From Hysterangium stoloniferum (taxonomy: Eukaryota > Basidiomycota > Agaricomycetes > Hysterangiales > Hysterangiaceae), in NCBI GenBank assembly GCA_015178975.1, contig WHVD01000002.1, positions 1-64,000 on the forward strand: a DNA stretch of 64,000 nt, read 5' to 3'. The position numbers and the translations under genes were made by a program. Of the stretch, positions 45,621 to 57,159 are shown piece after piece. Within the stretch, counting starts at the first letter, position 1. Each line of letters starts with the position of its first letter. A model generated the notes under the pieces. It was not told the DNA's origin and made no database searches. It worked only from the letters and a program-made list of their open reading frames with translations.

Positions 45621-47011
45621 TGTTAAGAACTGAAAACTGACTAATGTCAGTAGGCCGATGGGGACCGATCAGAAGGACTTAGCTTCAGCTTATGTGCTGC
45701 GCCCTTGCAACTATCTGTTGGGTGTCCTTAAATTTTGGATGGATGAAGACTAGTCCTAACGAGTACCTTTCAGCAAACTACCAATCGGAACCAAAGGATA
45801 GGTCAAGTGTCGGGCCAAGGGGTCGGAAACCAAAAGTGGGCGAGTGCACACAAAGGCGGATAGCAGAGTACTTAGTCGGAGACTTCTAGAGGTGTAGGAG
45901 GGTATTCTGAGTCGATATTCTGATTGCCTAGTAACTACAACTACAGCAGGTTCATATACAAATATTCAGCATCTAGAAAATACTAACTAGGAGAAGAGCA
46001 GGAAACAGTATTGACAAATAAGCTTGACTAGGAATGGAGGATATCTGAAAACTATTAAGTATACCAAATTCTAATATACTCTAAAGGTCATTTAAACATC
46101 TGGGATGTGATTCAAACATAATTTGGTTTTTAAAACTTTCAAAAAGTTTTAAACTCTCTCATACATTACAAACTAAAGAATCTTTCTGGACACGAGTAGA
46201 CAATAAAAAAAATTAGTAGTTTGAAACACTAATACTTTTAAAAAGTAGATACCTTTAGATAGTACATTCCATGCATATGTATTACTTCGGAATGGATCTG
46301 TCAATCTGAACAGATTTCTACTTGATTCAACATACCCAGAATATATAGGTAATTTCACTTAATAAAGAAGGCCATAGGATGAAAAATTTCCAATGACATC
46401 TCATATATTTTACTAGGAAATAACCACATTACAGCTTTTAAAAGACAAAGTACTAATAAAAGTATTAGTAGACATCTGTAAAAGGAAGGAAATTATATAC
46501 AATAGAATTTGTTAAATAACTATGGGTTGTATAAGATGTAATATGGAGAACTATTTCTGATGGTTGTTTTTTGATGATATAATTGTTTCAGAATAGATCT
46601 CACTATTTAAAGATGGAGTTTTGTAAAAATAAGACTTTTATTAGTAAATATTTGAGATTATAGTAATTATAAACACCCTCCAATGGGAAGGTTACAATTA
46701 GTTCGGAGGCCATGAGATAACTGAGAGCAGAATTACGAGAAAAGGAAATAGTCCGAGGGGTACAAGTATATATAGACATATGTGAAACATAGAGTAGAAC
46801 GGATCATCATAATAAAAAGGGACATATCAGAGTTTAACCAGATAGTATGAGTATATTTTGACGGGGGCGTAAATGGAGTTTGATCACCACGAAGGCATAC
46901 GTCAGCATCGGGAAACCGACAGTTTCTGATGTGAGGACTTGAACGATGACTTGAATCATCGATAGGTGGGGATAACCTCGGGGACCATCAGGGTGCAACA
47001 CAGTCATAACA
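45621..47011 (-). mobile_element. Solo LTR of the first gypsy family, with 5-bp TSD and a nested insertion
   Basis: Same LTR as 2061-2780 (TGTTAAGAACTG...CAGTCATAACA), flanked by a perfect target duplication GGGTG (45616-45620 and 47012-47016). Internal sequence 46038-46681 is an inserted element. Removing the LTR and one GGGTG rejoins the pol reading (APVLGHP / GIPYHLYMDASD). Confidence 0.9.
46038..46681. mobile_element. Non-autonomous element, 644 bp (copy 2), nested in the LTR
   Basis: Homologous to 23070-23733. Comparison with the uninterrupted LTR at 2061-2780 shows the insertion point and a duplicated AATGG (46033-46037, 46682-46686), or AAT if the element begins GGAGG and ends CCTCC as short inverted ends. 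No ORF. Class not determined. Confidence 0.75.
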
Positions 47012-47690
47012 GGGTGTCCTAAGACTGGGGCAGAGCTCAAGGCTATTTTGATGTCATTGAACGCTCTTTCCTGGTCTGCTTCCCCAATATGACCTGTGAA
47101 TCTATCTATATCCTGCCTGGCATAAACAAGTTGAGTGCTGCTCTGCCCTATCTCACCACCCCCCACAAAAAAAATATATTGAAAAGTCAATTTAAATATC
47201 AGCTGAGATTTTTTGATGTCTTTCTCAATAATGGGAACTCCTAAGTCCTCTGGATGATGGTGCATGCTCATCTGAACCTTTCTTTCTTCAGATCTGCACC
47301 AATGAATTTGCCAAGTGTTTGTTGCTTTCATAGTTAGGACAACTGAAAATTTGTGGAAGGATATGGCCTAAAAGGTGAGGCCAAGACCTTACCTACATTA
47401 ACCTACATTCATATCCAAATAATTCTGGATAAACTGTCACTGTCACTGGAAGGAAAATTCAGCTGCAGACTGTACGATAATATTCCAATTTACATCAGTA
47501 TCCATATCAATTATTAATACAACCCTGCTTCCCATTGCATCAGTAAAGTGGTTTAGCTGCTGGAGCTGCCGGCCATGATCCAGTTTGCTCCCATCCCTTT
47601 TTTGGATGTAGAGGATAGGTGCTGACTCCCAGAGGCTCTTAGAGGCTCTCAGAGTGCTTAAAGTACAAAACATCAATAATATGTATTATT
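47012..47690 (-). pseudogene. Ty3/gypsy pol fragment (RT), part 2
   Basis: Minus-strand reading gives QERAFNDIKIALSSAPVLGHP next to the solo LTR, then further upstream SKLDHGRQLQQLNHF and ESAPILYIQKRDGS, fragments of a reverse transcriptase. Highly decayed, with stops and frame changes. Confidence 0.6.
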
Positions 47691-48815
47691 TTACAACAGA
47701 TAATGTACCAATATCACTTCTAGAGTATTTAAAGCAGAAATATAACAGAGTTTCATTACTTGGAACCTGAGATCTCTTCCTTATTTGTCTTATTCAATAG
47801 GCTATAGAGGATAGGCACTAGCTCCCAGAGGCTCTGAGAGAGAGTAAATACATTCACATAGATTTAGATACAGCCGGCTAAAACCCCGAGCCACTATATT
47901 GCTGGGAAATAATGTGACATAACATGATAAATATGCATCAGTCACAGTAGCATACCAGTCACAGTTCAAACATTCCATGACATACTTATAGCGGTGTGGC
48001 CCTGCTTAGTTTCCCTTTGTGCTCTCATCACCTTCCTCTTTGTGACCTTATCCTTTCTCTGCCTGTGTATCTAGCACTATCCACACTTGTTTCCTCATCT
48101 CCGCCTTCATCTCTATGCATCTCTTCCTTCACCTTCACATCATTGTCTCTGCCTCGACACTTTGGATTCATCTTGGCCCTCACCCCCACACTTGTCCTGA
48201 CTTCTGCTTGGAATATACTGTTTCTCCTTTTCTTTCTTGTTTTTTTGCTTGTCACATTACTGTCCCTGCTGTGCTGGAAGATGCAGTATTATTACTGTTG
48301 TCTTTCTCACTGGGTTATATTTTTTATAACAACAAGCTCTACATGTTATGACAGCCAACTATACTGGTTGTTTCATTGCTTGTAGTGTGAACATTGTTGA
48401 TGGTGTGTTTTTATTTATTTATGTATTTTGGATCATTTTTTCTTATATTTTTTATTGTGTTCTGTAATTGTGTGACTAGTGATACTAATGTTTGATAATA
48501 ATAATAATCACTTTCTGCATCACAATTGTATTTAAATTTTTTAAATTTATTTTTCTAAATGAATATTTATTGTAAATATTATAAATATAGCTAGAGTAAC
48601 TAGAGTAGTGAGAGTAGTAAGAGAAAAATATTTGCAAGAGATATTGTCGTCTCTATAGTGCTCTGAGAGCATTTGAAACCGGGCGATGTTCTCTGAATAC
48701 TCCGGTGCCGCTGGAGCCTCCTGGAGGCTCCAGAGCACATGCTCATTTTACTGATGTGTGAGATAGTCAAGTATTTAGGAACAGGCACGAGGTGATTCTT
48801 CTTTCTGCCACTGAG
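47690..48815. other. No supported gene
   Basis: A plus-strand frame 47996-48385 encodes a Leu/Ser/Phe-rich hydrophobic peptide but has no family features. A 10-bp inverted repeat TGGAGCCTCC-T-GGAGGCTCCA lies near 48712-48732. The region ends where homology to 13550 onward begins. Confidence 0.5.
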
Positions 48816-49204
48816 AACGTTTTGAGCCTTACTTCCCTAAATCGCGACAAAATACCTTAATCCCTCCACTTCATCATCTGCCGATGATGCGTTAGATGGC
48901 CACGCCACAAACTCGCATCTATCGCGTTCGAGTATCTATTTCCTGTATTCCGTGATAACTGTTGTCGAAGTTACTTTCCAGAATTGGAAGAGAGAATTGG
49001 AAGAGATGATAGCCCGCGTTCCGACTTGGTTTCATCGAGCACTGAACCGTTTGATATCATGGCCATCATTTCATAGTTGACCGTTTTGTCGATCCGGTGT
49101 TCGGTTCCTGCCTTGTACACCCCGGTCTTATTAGTAACATCACCTCCAAGGAATAAAATGAGTCGCGATCCCTAATGAATAAACGATGTATCAATAAAAT
49201 CGAA

Positions 49205-50945
49205 TTTCATTTGGGAGCAGAACACGTACAGTTATTGAATATGCCGCAACGAGGAATCTTGTAAAAGTGCTGGGAATAAGCGCGTGTTACGGAAAAATAG
49301 TTCTCTTGGACGTACGGGACTGCGGCGTAGGCGATAAAACGGTCTGAGAACAGAGCACAGTACATAAAATTGACCAGGACCATCCCTATGAGACATGGGC
49401 AATGCAGTATAAACCTGAACATTGCAGTTTTACCGAGTGTCCTTCAATGGTGGATGGATATACGACATAAGTGGCGTCTAAGAAATCAGGAGAGAATATG
49501 CTCACGAAAAGTAAAACCGAACAGTGTCCCGTAATAGGAATGAAAATATAGATACCATATTTTGACCGTCCCCTTCGGTCATTAGAGTACGCAAGAGACC
49601 ACGTTCTCCCAGGTGTTTCATTACTTTATAGATGGCAAGACCAAAATACATCGCTATGGTACGTGTCAGACGACATCCGCTATATGTATGTCGCATTTTC
49701 TTACATATCAGCACAAAATTTGGGATCCTTCACAGAAACACGCGCACTATCAGTACGAGGTTGATAGGCAATTACAGATATACTAACGTAGTAACGAAAG
49801 GCGGAAACGAGTGCATCACAACCATAGGGCATGATGGCCATATTTTGGTCTGAAGAACACGGACCGTTGCAGTGCGAGTGAGGACTAGCAGAGCTGTAAC
49901 CCCTAATATGACTTGGTCAGCAGTGATATGCAGGGCCGTCTGAAAGCCATACAATATTCTCAGCTGAATTAAACATGATGTGAGAGAAGGATATACTGAA
50001 CGAGAATGTTGCGAACCTATATACAGAGCGATTAAAACGAAGCGAACTTGAAGAATATCGTAAAAAATATGCCGTCACTAGGAGAGCACAAGAATCAAAC
50101 ACAATATTTTACGTCTCGAAAGAGGGCATGTAACCGCATTGCCAAAGAGAGCGTTACAGGGGATAGAGGAGGCCAGTATGACGCTGCTAAATAATAATAA
50201 TCACTAGAATTTTTGAAAGTCCCAATCTGACGTGGTCGCCAACTTACAAAACTCCATACCAGGACCAAATATTACATCTGCCATCGTCCATCAGCGCACG
50301 CAACCACAAAAGGGAATTCCAAAAACTAACATCTGGTTCATATTGAAATTATATCAGCAGCTTTTCGTTTTTCTTTTGTCGGACTTACCTGTATGGAAGG
50401 CTGGCTGCTGCTTTGCACTAGTAACGTATAAAAAGTTGAACAAATAACCGCAACACATGTCGATCACTATTCACCTAGAAATTGTAGATTTGACAATAGA
50501 CGGTTGTCAGTTCATCCAAACGCATTCAACAACAAATGACTTACAGGCCGTTGAATACTCCCAAGTATCGACTCAGAATATATAGGACCTTCGTAAGTGA
50601 CCAGTTACGTCTAAAAATATCGTCAGTATCAAGTGTTTTCAATTGCGGCTACTCGTTGAAATAATGACCTCCATATGTACTGAATCTGTAGTTCAGCAAG
50701 TAAATGATGAAAAGTGACAAATTTTCAGAAAGCTTGGGTTGTGAAGCCTACCTCGACATCTAACGTGAGGGAGATATCGAAAAGCATGACAGCTAACGCC
50801 GCGGCTGATGGTAGCTCATCGTAAGTATATTTGGTGCTTAAAGTAAGTAGAGGCACGGACCAGACGTCAGAGTGACGATCAGATTGTCAGCAACAAGCTG
50901 GAGCAGCGCTCGAGTTTGGGGCATTTGACATCGCGGCCTGTGCAG
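49205..50945 (-). pseudogene. DUF6533-like membrane protein, copy C (probably decaying)
   Basis: Paralogue of the gene at 13905-15697 with the same exon order. Seen: AAALAVMLFDISLTLDVE with a good donor GTAGGC, then IQYIWR and RNWSLTKVLYILSRYLGVF, LTRTIAMYFGLAIYKVMKHLGERGLLRT, and the last exon FILHCPCLIGMVLVNFMY. In the presumed first-exon frame CGA of the other copy is TGA here (codon ~15), and a 5-bp GGCCT repeat is lost at a later donor, so the frame across that junction differs. Whether an alternative start rescues it is unknown. It precedes the NLR-C upstream blocks just as copy B precedes NLR-B. Confidence 0.45.
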
Positions 50946-51519
50946 CCAGCAGCTGCTATCAGAATTTACAATATGGAGCTTCCGCGTTCAGCTTTGGAGG
51001 AGTGGTTAGTGTTACAGTGACGATTTGTATCGGATGAAGCATGGAATAGACCGAGAAGAAGTAATTATATCCCGGAGTGCTTCTACCTATTATGTCCAAG
51101 GAGAGGCAGAAGAACAATGTTACATATTGATACGAGCTCCGGAGTAGTGAAAATTTAATGCAAATTATTTTATACACCAGTTTTTGGTCACTGTCACAAA
51201 GTCTATCGTCACGTATTTCGAAACTCTGCAGGTTGTCTGCTTCATCACATAGGAATGAGAAAGAGCGAGGAATTCATAACATGGTAGGTGGTAGTGATTG
51301 TCATGGCTGCCGGGTGCATGCGCTGATCGCGTCTAGTATCGAGTGCCGCACGATCCCTGCGTGCCGGGAGTAGTTCGGCACTCAACGTCCAGCCGAGCGT
51401 ATGAAGGAGTCGCACGCCTTTTGTTTCCTACGACATCTTTGTCAGTACAGTATCTAAAATTTCGCATCCTTTTACGGATTATCATTCATTAATTCTTCCT
51501 TTTATTTCACTTCGCACTT

Positions 51520-53036
51520 ATGACGTCTGGAGCCTTGCCACAAGGGGTGTTTGCGCACTTAGGTATAAATCTGAACGGTGAGACGAACCCACCTCCCACA
51601 GGGGCACAAGTGGAAACTGCCCCAGCGGACGCGAATCCAGGGCCGGATCCGTCATCATTACCGCTATCAGAAGGGGCTGGCACCAACTGCGATTCACAGA
51701 GGGTAGGCCAACACCCACCACCTTCCGAGATTGAACTACTGGATGCGCAAATAGCCCGGCTATTGGCGCACAAACATAGTCTATCAAATGAAGCTAGCCC
51801 TGGTGACCTGGACGGACGAAGTGCAACTGAAGCAGCCCTGGCTGTGACAAGGTTGTTCCTCGATCCAGAGGCACTACAGCGGGCCAGGAACATACCTTCA
51901 CCCACTAGCGAGTCCCGGACCAACAGGAAGGCCCCAATTCCTGAGATTATACCTGGGTTTAAGGCCAACCCTTTAGAGATTCGTAAGTCCACCCTTTCCT
52001 TATCTCACAGATGGACGGCCGGTCCGCATGATTTCACATGTGGACCGTCCAGACAGTCCAACGGCATTGCGGAAGGCATGCCGCAATTCACAGACAGTGC
52101 GATGGCATTGTGGAATGCATGCCATATGCTACAGCAGTCTGACGGCATTGTGGAATGCATGCCGTGCATTGTGACAGCTTCGATTCTGTGGTGTCTATAC
52201 AATCATCATGCTCATACTCCCCCCTTCCTTTTTATTTTTCAGCAATCCCACGCAAGGTGGAGGAAGCCTTTAAGAACCTTCACTACATTCCTTACATCTC
52301 CCTCACCTCCGAGGCGCGGCGAAGAGCAGAGAAAGGAGCAGAGGAGTTTATCATTTCACCATCTGGTGGCATCATTGCCAGAGGGCTGGACCGTGAGAAT
52401 GAGAAGGGCATCAGTATAATCGACTGGTTAGCAGCAGCAATGGCGGCAGTTGACCGCACTCGAGTCCATGGTGGTGTCCAAAGAGCCAATGCGTTAGCGG
52501 CCCACCATGCGATTGTGACGTCGATTGCGAAGTCACATAGTTGGGATGTTGCCATGGACTATGATGTTCAACAACGGGAGGCGGCTGCCCGCAACCTGTC
52601 TCATGACTTAGGCTGTTTAGATCCCGAGGCGCTGACGATCATATCGACTCGAACAGCACTTCGGTCAGCAAAGGTGTCCCAGACCTCAATGGCACCACCC
52701 AAGCGCTCATGGCCAGCAGAGTCCCCCTCCCCAGCCGGATCTCCACGAAAGAGACCGCGCGCTGACAGGGACTCCTCACATTGTTTTCAATGTGGAGTCC
52801 AAGGCCACCTGCCCGCTGACTGCCAATCAAAGCGTACTACAGCAGGAAAGAATCCCGCCTCAATCGCACGAGGAGCCAAAAATAAACACGCCCTCACAGC
52901 CCCTGATGGCAAGCAGTTTTGTTTCGGCTGGGCACTTGAATCTCAGTGCAGGTGGGGCACCAACTGCACCAACACCCACATGTGCAGCATCTGCTTCGAG
53001 GATACCCACGGAGCAGGAGCCTGCAGGAAGCTCTGA
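51520..53036 (+). CDS. DIRS-like ORF1 (gag-like, CCHC and CCCH zinc fingers), one intron
   Basis: Two exons, 51520-51982 and 52243-53036, sum to 1257 nt (418 aa). The 260-bp intron has a GTAAGT donor and TTTTTCAG acceptor, and reading stays in frame across it. N-terminus: a Pro-rich, acidic region and a helix with LLDAQIARLLAHKHS. C-terminus: an alanine-rich helical domain, a basic patch SPRKRPRAD, a CCHC knuckle CFQCGVQGHLPADC, a CCCH finger CFGWALESQCRWGTNCTNTH (C-x8-C-x5-C-x3-H), then CSICFEDTHGAGAC. Tandem zinc fingers of this kind are usual in ORF1 of fungal and animal DIRS elements and probably bind element RNA. An intron inside a retroelement gene is odd, because reverse transcription of spliced RNA should remove it. 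Confidence 0.75.
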
Positions 53037-53039
53037 CCC

Positions 53040-54676
53040 GAGATGGGTCACAACGCCGCTCGACCCTGTCGGCGCGGCACGTATATTGAGTAAATATGGT
53101 ATATTGCAAGACTGGCAGAATATTATAGCAGGTTTGAATAATGGATTCGACATCGGACTGAAAGAGCACATATCACGTACAGCCATTTTTCGAAAATCAC
53201 AGATCCTCCTTAGTGGACACAGAATTTATAACCAAGTATATAGCAAGCGAACAAAAGATTGGCCGCTACTCCAGGGGCTTTACACCAGAGGAACTGGAGC
53301 GAGCCATAGGACCATTTCAGACATCTCCCCTGGGGCTGATCCCAAAACCGAATTCAAGCACGTACCGCATGATACAAGACCTATCATTTCCCCGAGACGA
53401 CCCGATACATTCCTCCATAAACAGTCGCATAAATTCCGACGACTTCCCAACAGAATGGGGCACCTTTGCAGATGCGGTGGCATTGATATTATCTCTGCCA
53501 GAAGGTTCCATGGCCGCCACCTTCGACATTTCTGCAGCTTACCGGATGACACCCATACAACCAGATCAGCAGAACGCATGCTGCGTCTTCTGGGATGGCC
53601 TAGTATACGTCGATCGGGCGGTCGCATTTGGCTTAGCCTCGAGTGCAGGTGTATTCGGGAGTATTGCAGATATGCTGATTGCCTTGTACCGAAAGGCAGG
53701 ATTCGGGTGGTTGCTAAAGTGGGTCGACGATTTCCTGGCCATTCGTTTGCCAGGGCAGGTTTGGACAGAAAACGACTTCATTGCATTGACAGCACAATTT
53801 GGTGTACCCTGGAGCGAGAGCAAAACAAGACCTTTTTCGTCAGTACAGAAATACATAGGCTTCATATGGGACTTGGAGGCCAAAACTGTAGCAATGCCGA
53901 AGGAGAAACTCGAGGCGACACTGGAGCTAGTCAAGCGATGGGCCCAGGAGGAGCATCGATTCTCAGCAAACGAGGCGGAGAGGCTACATGGGAAGTTGGT
54001 CCACGTGGCATCCATCTTCCCATGGATAAAACCTTTTCTACGCTCTATATCCACATTCGCATGTGGTTTCACATCACGAAGAGCATCATTCCCCCCAAGC
54101 CCAGCATTGCAAGCAGATATGTCATGGGTTTACTTCATATTGCGGCACTTGCCAAACGAGCTCCCCATCGCATCAGTGGATCCGATCGACATAGGGTGGT
54201 GGGGGGATGCCAGTACATCATTCGGATTGGGCATCATAGTCGGCACCCAGTGGGCAGTGTGGAAGTGGGCCCCTGGTTTCGAAGTGGGCCCACATCACCA
54301 ATGCGACATCGGATGGGCAGAAGCAGTCGCTGTAGAGTTGGGGCTGAGGATGGTGTTACAGTCTGGGGCGATGCATCGACGCAACCAGTCCAATTCAGTT
54401 TTCTTGGTGCGTTCGGACAACAGTGGTGTCGTTGCAGTGGTGAACAAAGGCCGGTCACGCAACAAGGAGACAAACATGATTCTAAAAGAAATTTACAAAC
54501 TGTTAGCTACGAATCGAATACAACTAAGAGCCGAATTTGTACCATCCAGAGAGAACATCGCAGATGCCCTTTCCCGAGGCCATATCACCGACTTCCTCAA
54601 AGGCTTCCCCGGAATACAATCACGGGCCACATTAGACATCCCCAACCATTTGTTACACCGGATCCAATCACCGTAG
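53040..54676 (+). CDS. DIRS-like reverse transcriptase - RNase H
   Basis: The main frame from 53162 to 54676 encodes the RT: SPLGLIPKPNSST, FDISAAYRMTPI (catalytic Asp), AFGLASS, and LKWVDDFLAI (the YxDD box, here VDD), then RNase H with GWWGDAST, GWAEAVAVELGLR, VRSDNSGVV and SRENIADALSRG carrying the D-E-D-D set. The expected N-terminal segment (LDPVGAARILSKYGILQDW ... NNGFDIGL) is in the preceding frame (53040-53160); a +1 shift at about 53161 is needed to join them. Whether that is programmed or a mutation is unknown. The end overlaps the recombinase frame. Confidence 0.85.
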
Positions 54677-55878
54677 CACCTGCAAGGGTGTCAGCACCCT
54701 TCGCCTCATCATTGCAGACATTACCAGCTGGACAATTGCACCTCGTTTCGTCAGTACTGAGGCCTCCATGCAGAGCTAAAGAGAGACTCTTCAGGTGGAA
54801 AGGAATCAACACACCGCCTCCATCCACTGTACAGCACCCGGTACTGCAGTTACTAGCGTCCATAGCCTCTGAAGCATCACTGCGGGATGGGAATAGCTAC
54901 GGATCGGGTCTCCGCAAATTCCATGTATTTTGTGATATCTTCTCTGTATCTGAATCGGAAAGATTGCCGGCATCCTTCTCAATTTTACATTCTTTCGCAC
55001 TTTGGGCGGCAGCGGACTCATCATTGCTCAGTCAGGAGCTAACTGCTGGGACAGCATTTGAGACTGTGTCAGTTGGAGTTACTCGGAAATACTTAGCGGC
55101 GGTTAGAGCATGGCACATAGCTCAAGGTTGGCCCCCACCCCTGTCAGATGACGAACGAACGAGAATCGAATGGTCACTAAGGGGGCTAGAGAACTTACAA
55201 GGCAATACACGAAAACGGCCCCCACGTCCACTGATAAAATTGAAGATGCTACTTGCATTGAAGGCGTCATTGGATTTGAACAACTCCTTCGATGCCTGTG
55301 TGTGGGCCATATCTACGTGCGCCTTTTGGGATTTAATGCGTTTCGGGGAGGTCACAGTATCATCCAGAACACAGTTTGATGGCAAAAAGCATTTGAAGCA
55401 GAAGGACGTCCTAATTAGCCATGACAATGACGGCAGGAGGTATGCACGTTTGGACTTACCTGCGGCTAAAACGCCCAAATCTGGTGTAACCCAAGCGGTA
55501 TACCTAACAGATCAGCAAGGGACATGCCCAATAGACGCACTAATCAATTTATCGAAAGTCGTACCGGCCGGACCGGAAGAACCACTGTTTTGTTGGCTAG
55601 ACGACAGAGGTGCAGTAAGACCGATAGTCAAAAAAGCTGCACTCGAACGAATAAATCTCATTCTTAACGCATGGGGATGGGGAACAACCTTCGGACATTC
55701 ATTTCGTATCGGCGGCGCATCTTTCTTTCTAGCACAAGGAGTTGATCCTGAGATCGTGAGATTAGCAGGCAGATGGAAGTCATTAGCATATGAAACATAC
55801 ATCAGGGCCTTTGAGCAGATAGCATCACGGCATTTGGAGAACCTTTCAACAAGGAATGCAACTGCCTTGGTTGGGTAG
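54640..55878 (+). CDS. DIRS-like tyrosine recombinase
   Basis: The frame is open far upstream (as a shadow of RT) but recombinase similarity begins at about 54680. Core-binding part: HPVLQLLASIASEASL, SYGSGLRKFHVFC, then VTRKYLAAVRAWHI. Catalytic part: first Arg in WDLMRFGEVTVSS, HSFRIGGASFF (H-x-x-R), GRWKS and the nucleophile Tyr in YETYIRA, giving the R-H-R-Y set. It integrates circular cDNA without target duplications. The stop TAG is within the 10-bp inverted repeat at the right end. Start codon uncertain; overlap with the RT stop suggests coupled or shifted translation. Confidence 0.85.
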   Translation, partial: PQPFVTPDPITVAPARVSAPFASSLQTLPAGQLHLVSSVLRPPCRAKERLFRWKGINTPPPSTVQHPVLQLLASIASEASLRDGNSYGSGLRKFHVFCDIFSVSESERLPASFSILHSFALWAAADSSLLSQELTAGTAFETVSVGVTRKYLAAVRAWHIAQGWPPPLSDDERTRIEWSLRGLENLQGNTRKRPPRPLIKLKMLLALKASLDLNNSFDACVWAISTCAFWDLMRFGEVTVSSRTQFDGKKHLKQKDVLISHDNDGRRYARLDLPAAKTPKSGVTQAVYLTDQQGTCPIDALINLSKVVPAGPEEPLFCWLDDRGAVRPIVKKAALERINLILNAWGWGTTFGHSFRIGGASFFLAQGVDPEIVRLAGRWKSLAYETYIRAFEQIASRHLENLSTRNATALVG

Positions 55879-56029
55879 GCGGCGTAGCCTCGCCGCGTTT
55901 GGCAGGCAGTTGTTCTTTGTGGGTGAGCGGCGAGTCTTCCCACGCATACGCGGAGAGCTAAGCTCTCCCCCTACCCAACCATACAGCTCTCTGCTCTCAT
56001 CACGACACATAGACGAAGCTGGACTGTCC

Positions 56030-57150
56030 TATAGTTCGTTTTGCCCACCATCAACTCTACCCGCAGGCTATCTTACGGTCCATTCACGTCGGCACCACGC
56101 AGGGACGTAATCCCTTTCTTCAATCACTAATCCTTGCCATTCCTCCTGGTCTTTGGTCACTCTTGTTTTGTACCGAGAAAGCGCTACCTACTCTGAATGG
56201 TGATGGCAAGAAAAGAACGGGTTGGGGTTTGAAGAGTTTAAGAGTGAAGACTATGCATCATCTTTCAATGCCTGCCATGTCGTGTGGAACACGGCTCTGG
56301 CGGGATGAGATGTATGCGAGGAGATTGATGTGGAATAGGAATCATTTCCTTGTGAGCTTCGCTCCTTCCCTTTCTCTTTTCGTTTGCTTTTCTGATGTGT
56401 TGCGCTATGATACTGATTGTGCTATCTTTCAGGACCTGGATTGCAACTACAGTGCAATGGGCGACTACAACACTACTTGCACTCATTTTCATTCCCATCC
56501 TCCTAATTCCATCGAGTAATTCACACGAATAGTAACCCACGTTGCAAGCTCGGTGCAAGGGCAGCCGCTGCAGGACAGGCGTCATGCCTCAAATGTACAG
56601 GGCGCCATCCACCCTTCCTGACACACTTGTAATAATGCGTCCCGTCCACACCATGCTGTCCCCAAGGCTCCAACCACACTATCCTCCATCGGACGGACAC
56701 ACCGCTCTCGCTTTCAAATCATTCCAGGCACGCTAATCCCCAGCGATGAGTGCCTCATGTTTCACACCAATTCGGTAGGTGCCGTCGTCGTCGAAGACTA
56801 GTGCACAACCAAAACCTCGGAGCGGCCTCCTTCGACGTAGTAAGGAAGTAACCGCCAAGGTACACTAGGGGCTTGAGTCAAGAGGTTGGATTGAGGCTGA
56901 TGAGGGTGGTTAGGATATCGAGATGAACAAGAACTTTTGAGGAGATCTCAATCGGGTGTTATGGGGATGAATGTGAGAGTCTTTGCTTGGACCGCTTCTC
57001 CTGCCCTCTACATTGTTGTTCCCAACTGTCGTGCTTCTAATCCCGAGCTGATTACTGGCGGCCTCAATTAGATGTGTAGCGGGGCGTGGTGTTGTCACCA
57101 TGATAGGCCTTTCAATAAATAAAAGTTATATGAACGAAATATATTCATCA
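56030..57150 (+). other. Conserved upstream block X-C (unknown, possibly coding)
   Basis: Third copy of block X. Plus-strand: FCTEKALPTLNGDG, MHHLSMPAMSCGTRLWRDEM, an apparent intron ending TATCTTTCAG (~56431), then TWIATTVQWATTTLLALIFI. The membrane-helix frame is open here as in B and broken in A. Product not recognised. Confidence 0.35.
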
Positions 57151-57159
57151 TGACAACTG

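Larger units (their letters stand above)
51335..56024 (+). mobile_element. DIRS-like tyrosine-recombinase retrotransposon (4.7 kb)
   Basis: The ends are defined by alignment with the uninterrupted copy at 16105: left flank ...GATCGCGTCT, right flank TGTCCTATAG, which are contiguous there. No target duplication, as expected for tyrosine-recombinase elements. The left end carries GTGCCG...CGGCAC (51361-51381); the right end carries a 10-bp inverted repeat GGTTGGGTAG (55869-55878) / CTACCCAACC (55971-55980). Three genes: zinc-finger ORF1, RT-RNase H, and recombinase. Confidence 0.8.

Noticed and set aside
47996-48385. Hydrophobic 129-codon ORF
   Set aside because: Leu/Ser/Phe content reflects T/C-rich DNA; no conserved copy in the duplicated segment and no family features.
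49772-50102. Small separate ORFs within 49.2-50.9 kb
   Set aside because: They coincide with exons, introns or shadows of the DUF6533-like gene and have no independent support.
52792-54640. Upstream part of the 1028-codon frame that ends in the recombinase
   Set aside because: Most of this stretch is a shadow of ORF1 and RT in other frames. Apart from the short RT lead-in (53040-53160), recombinase similarity begins only near 54680.
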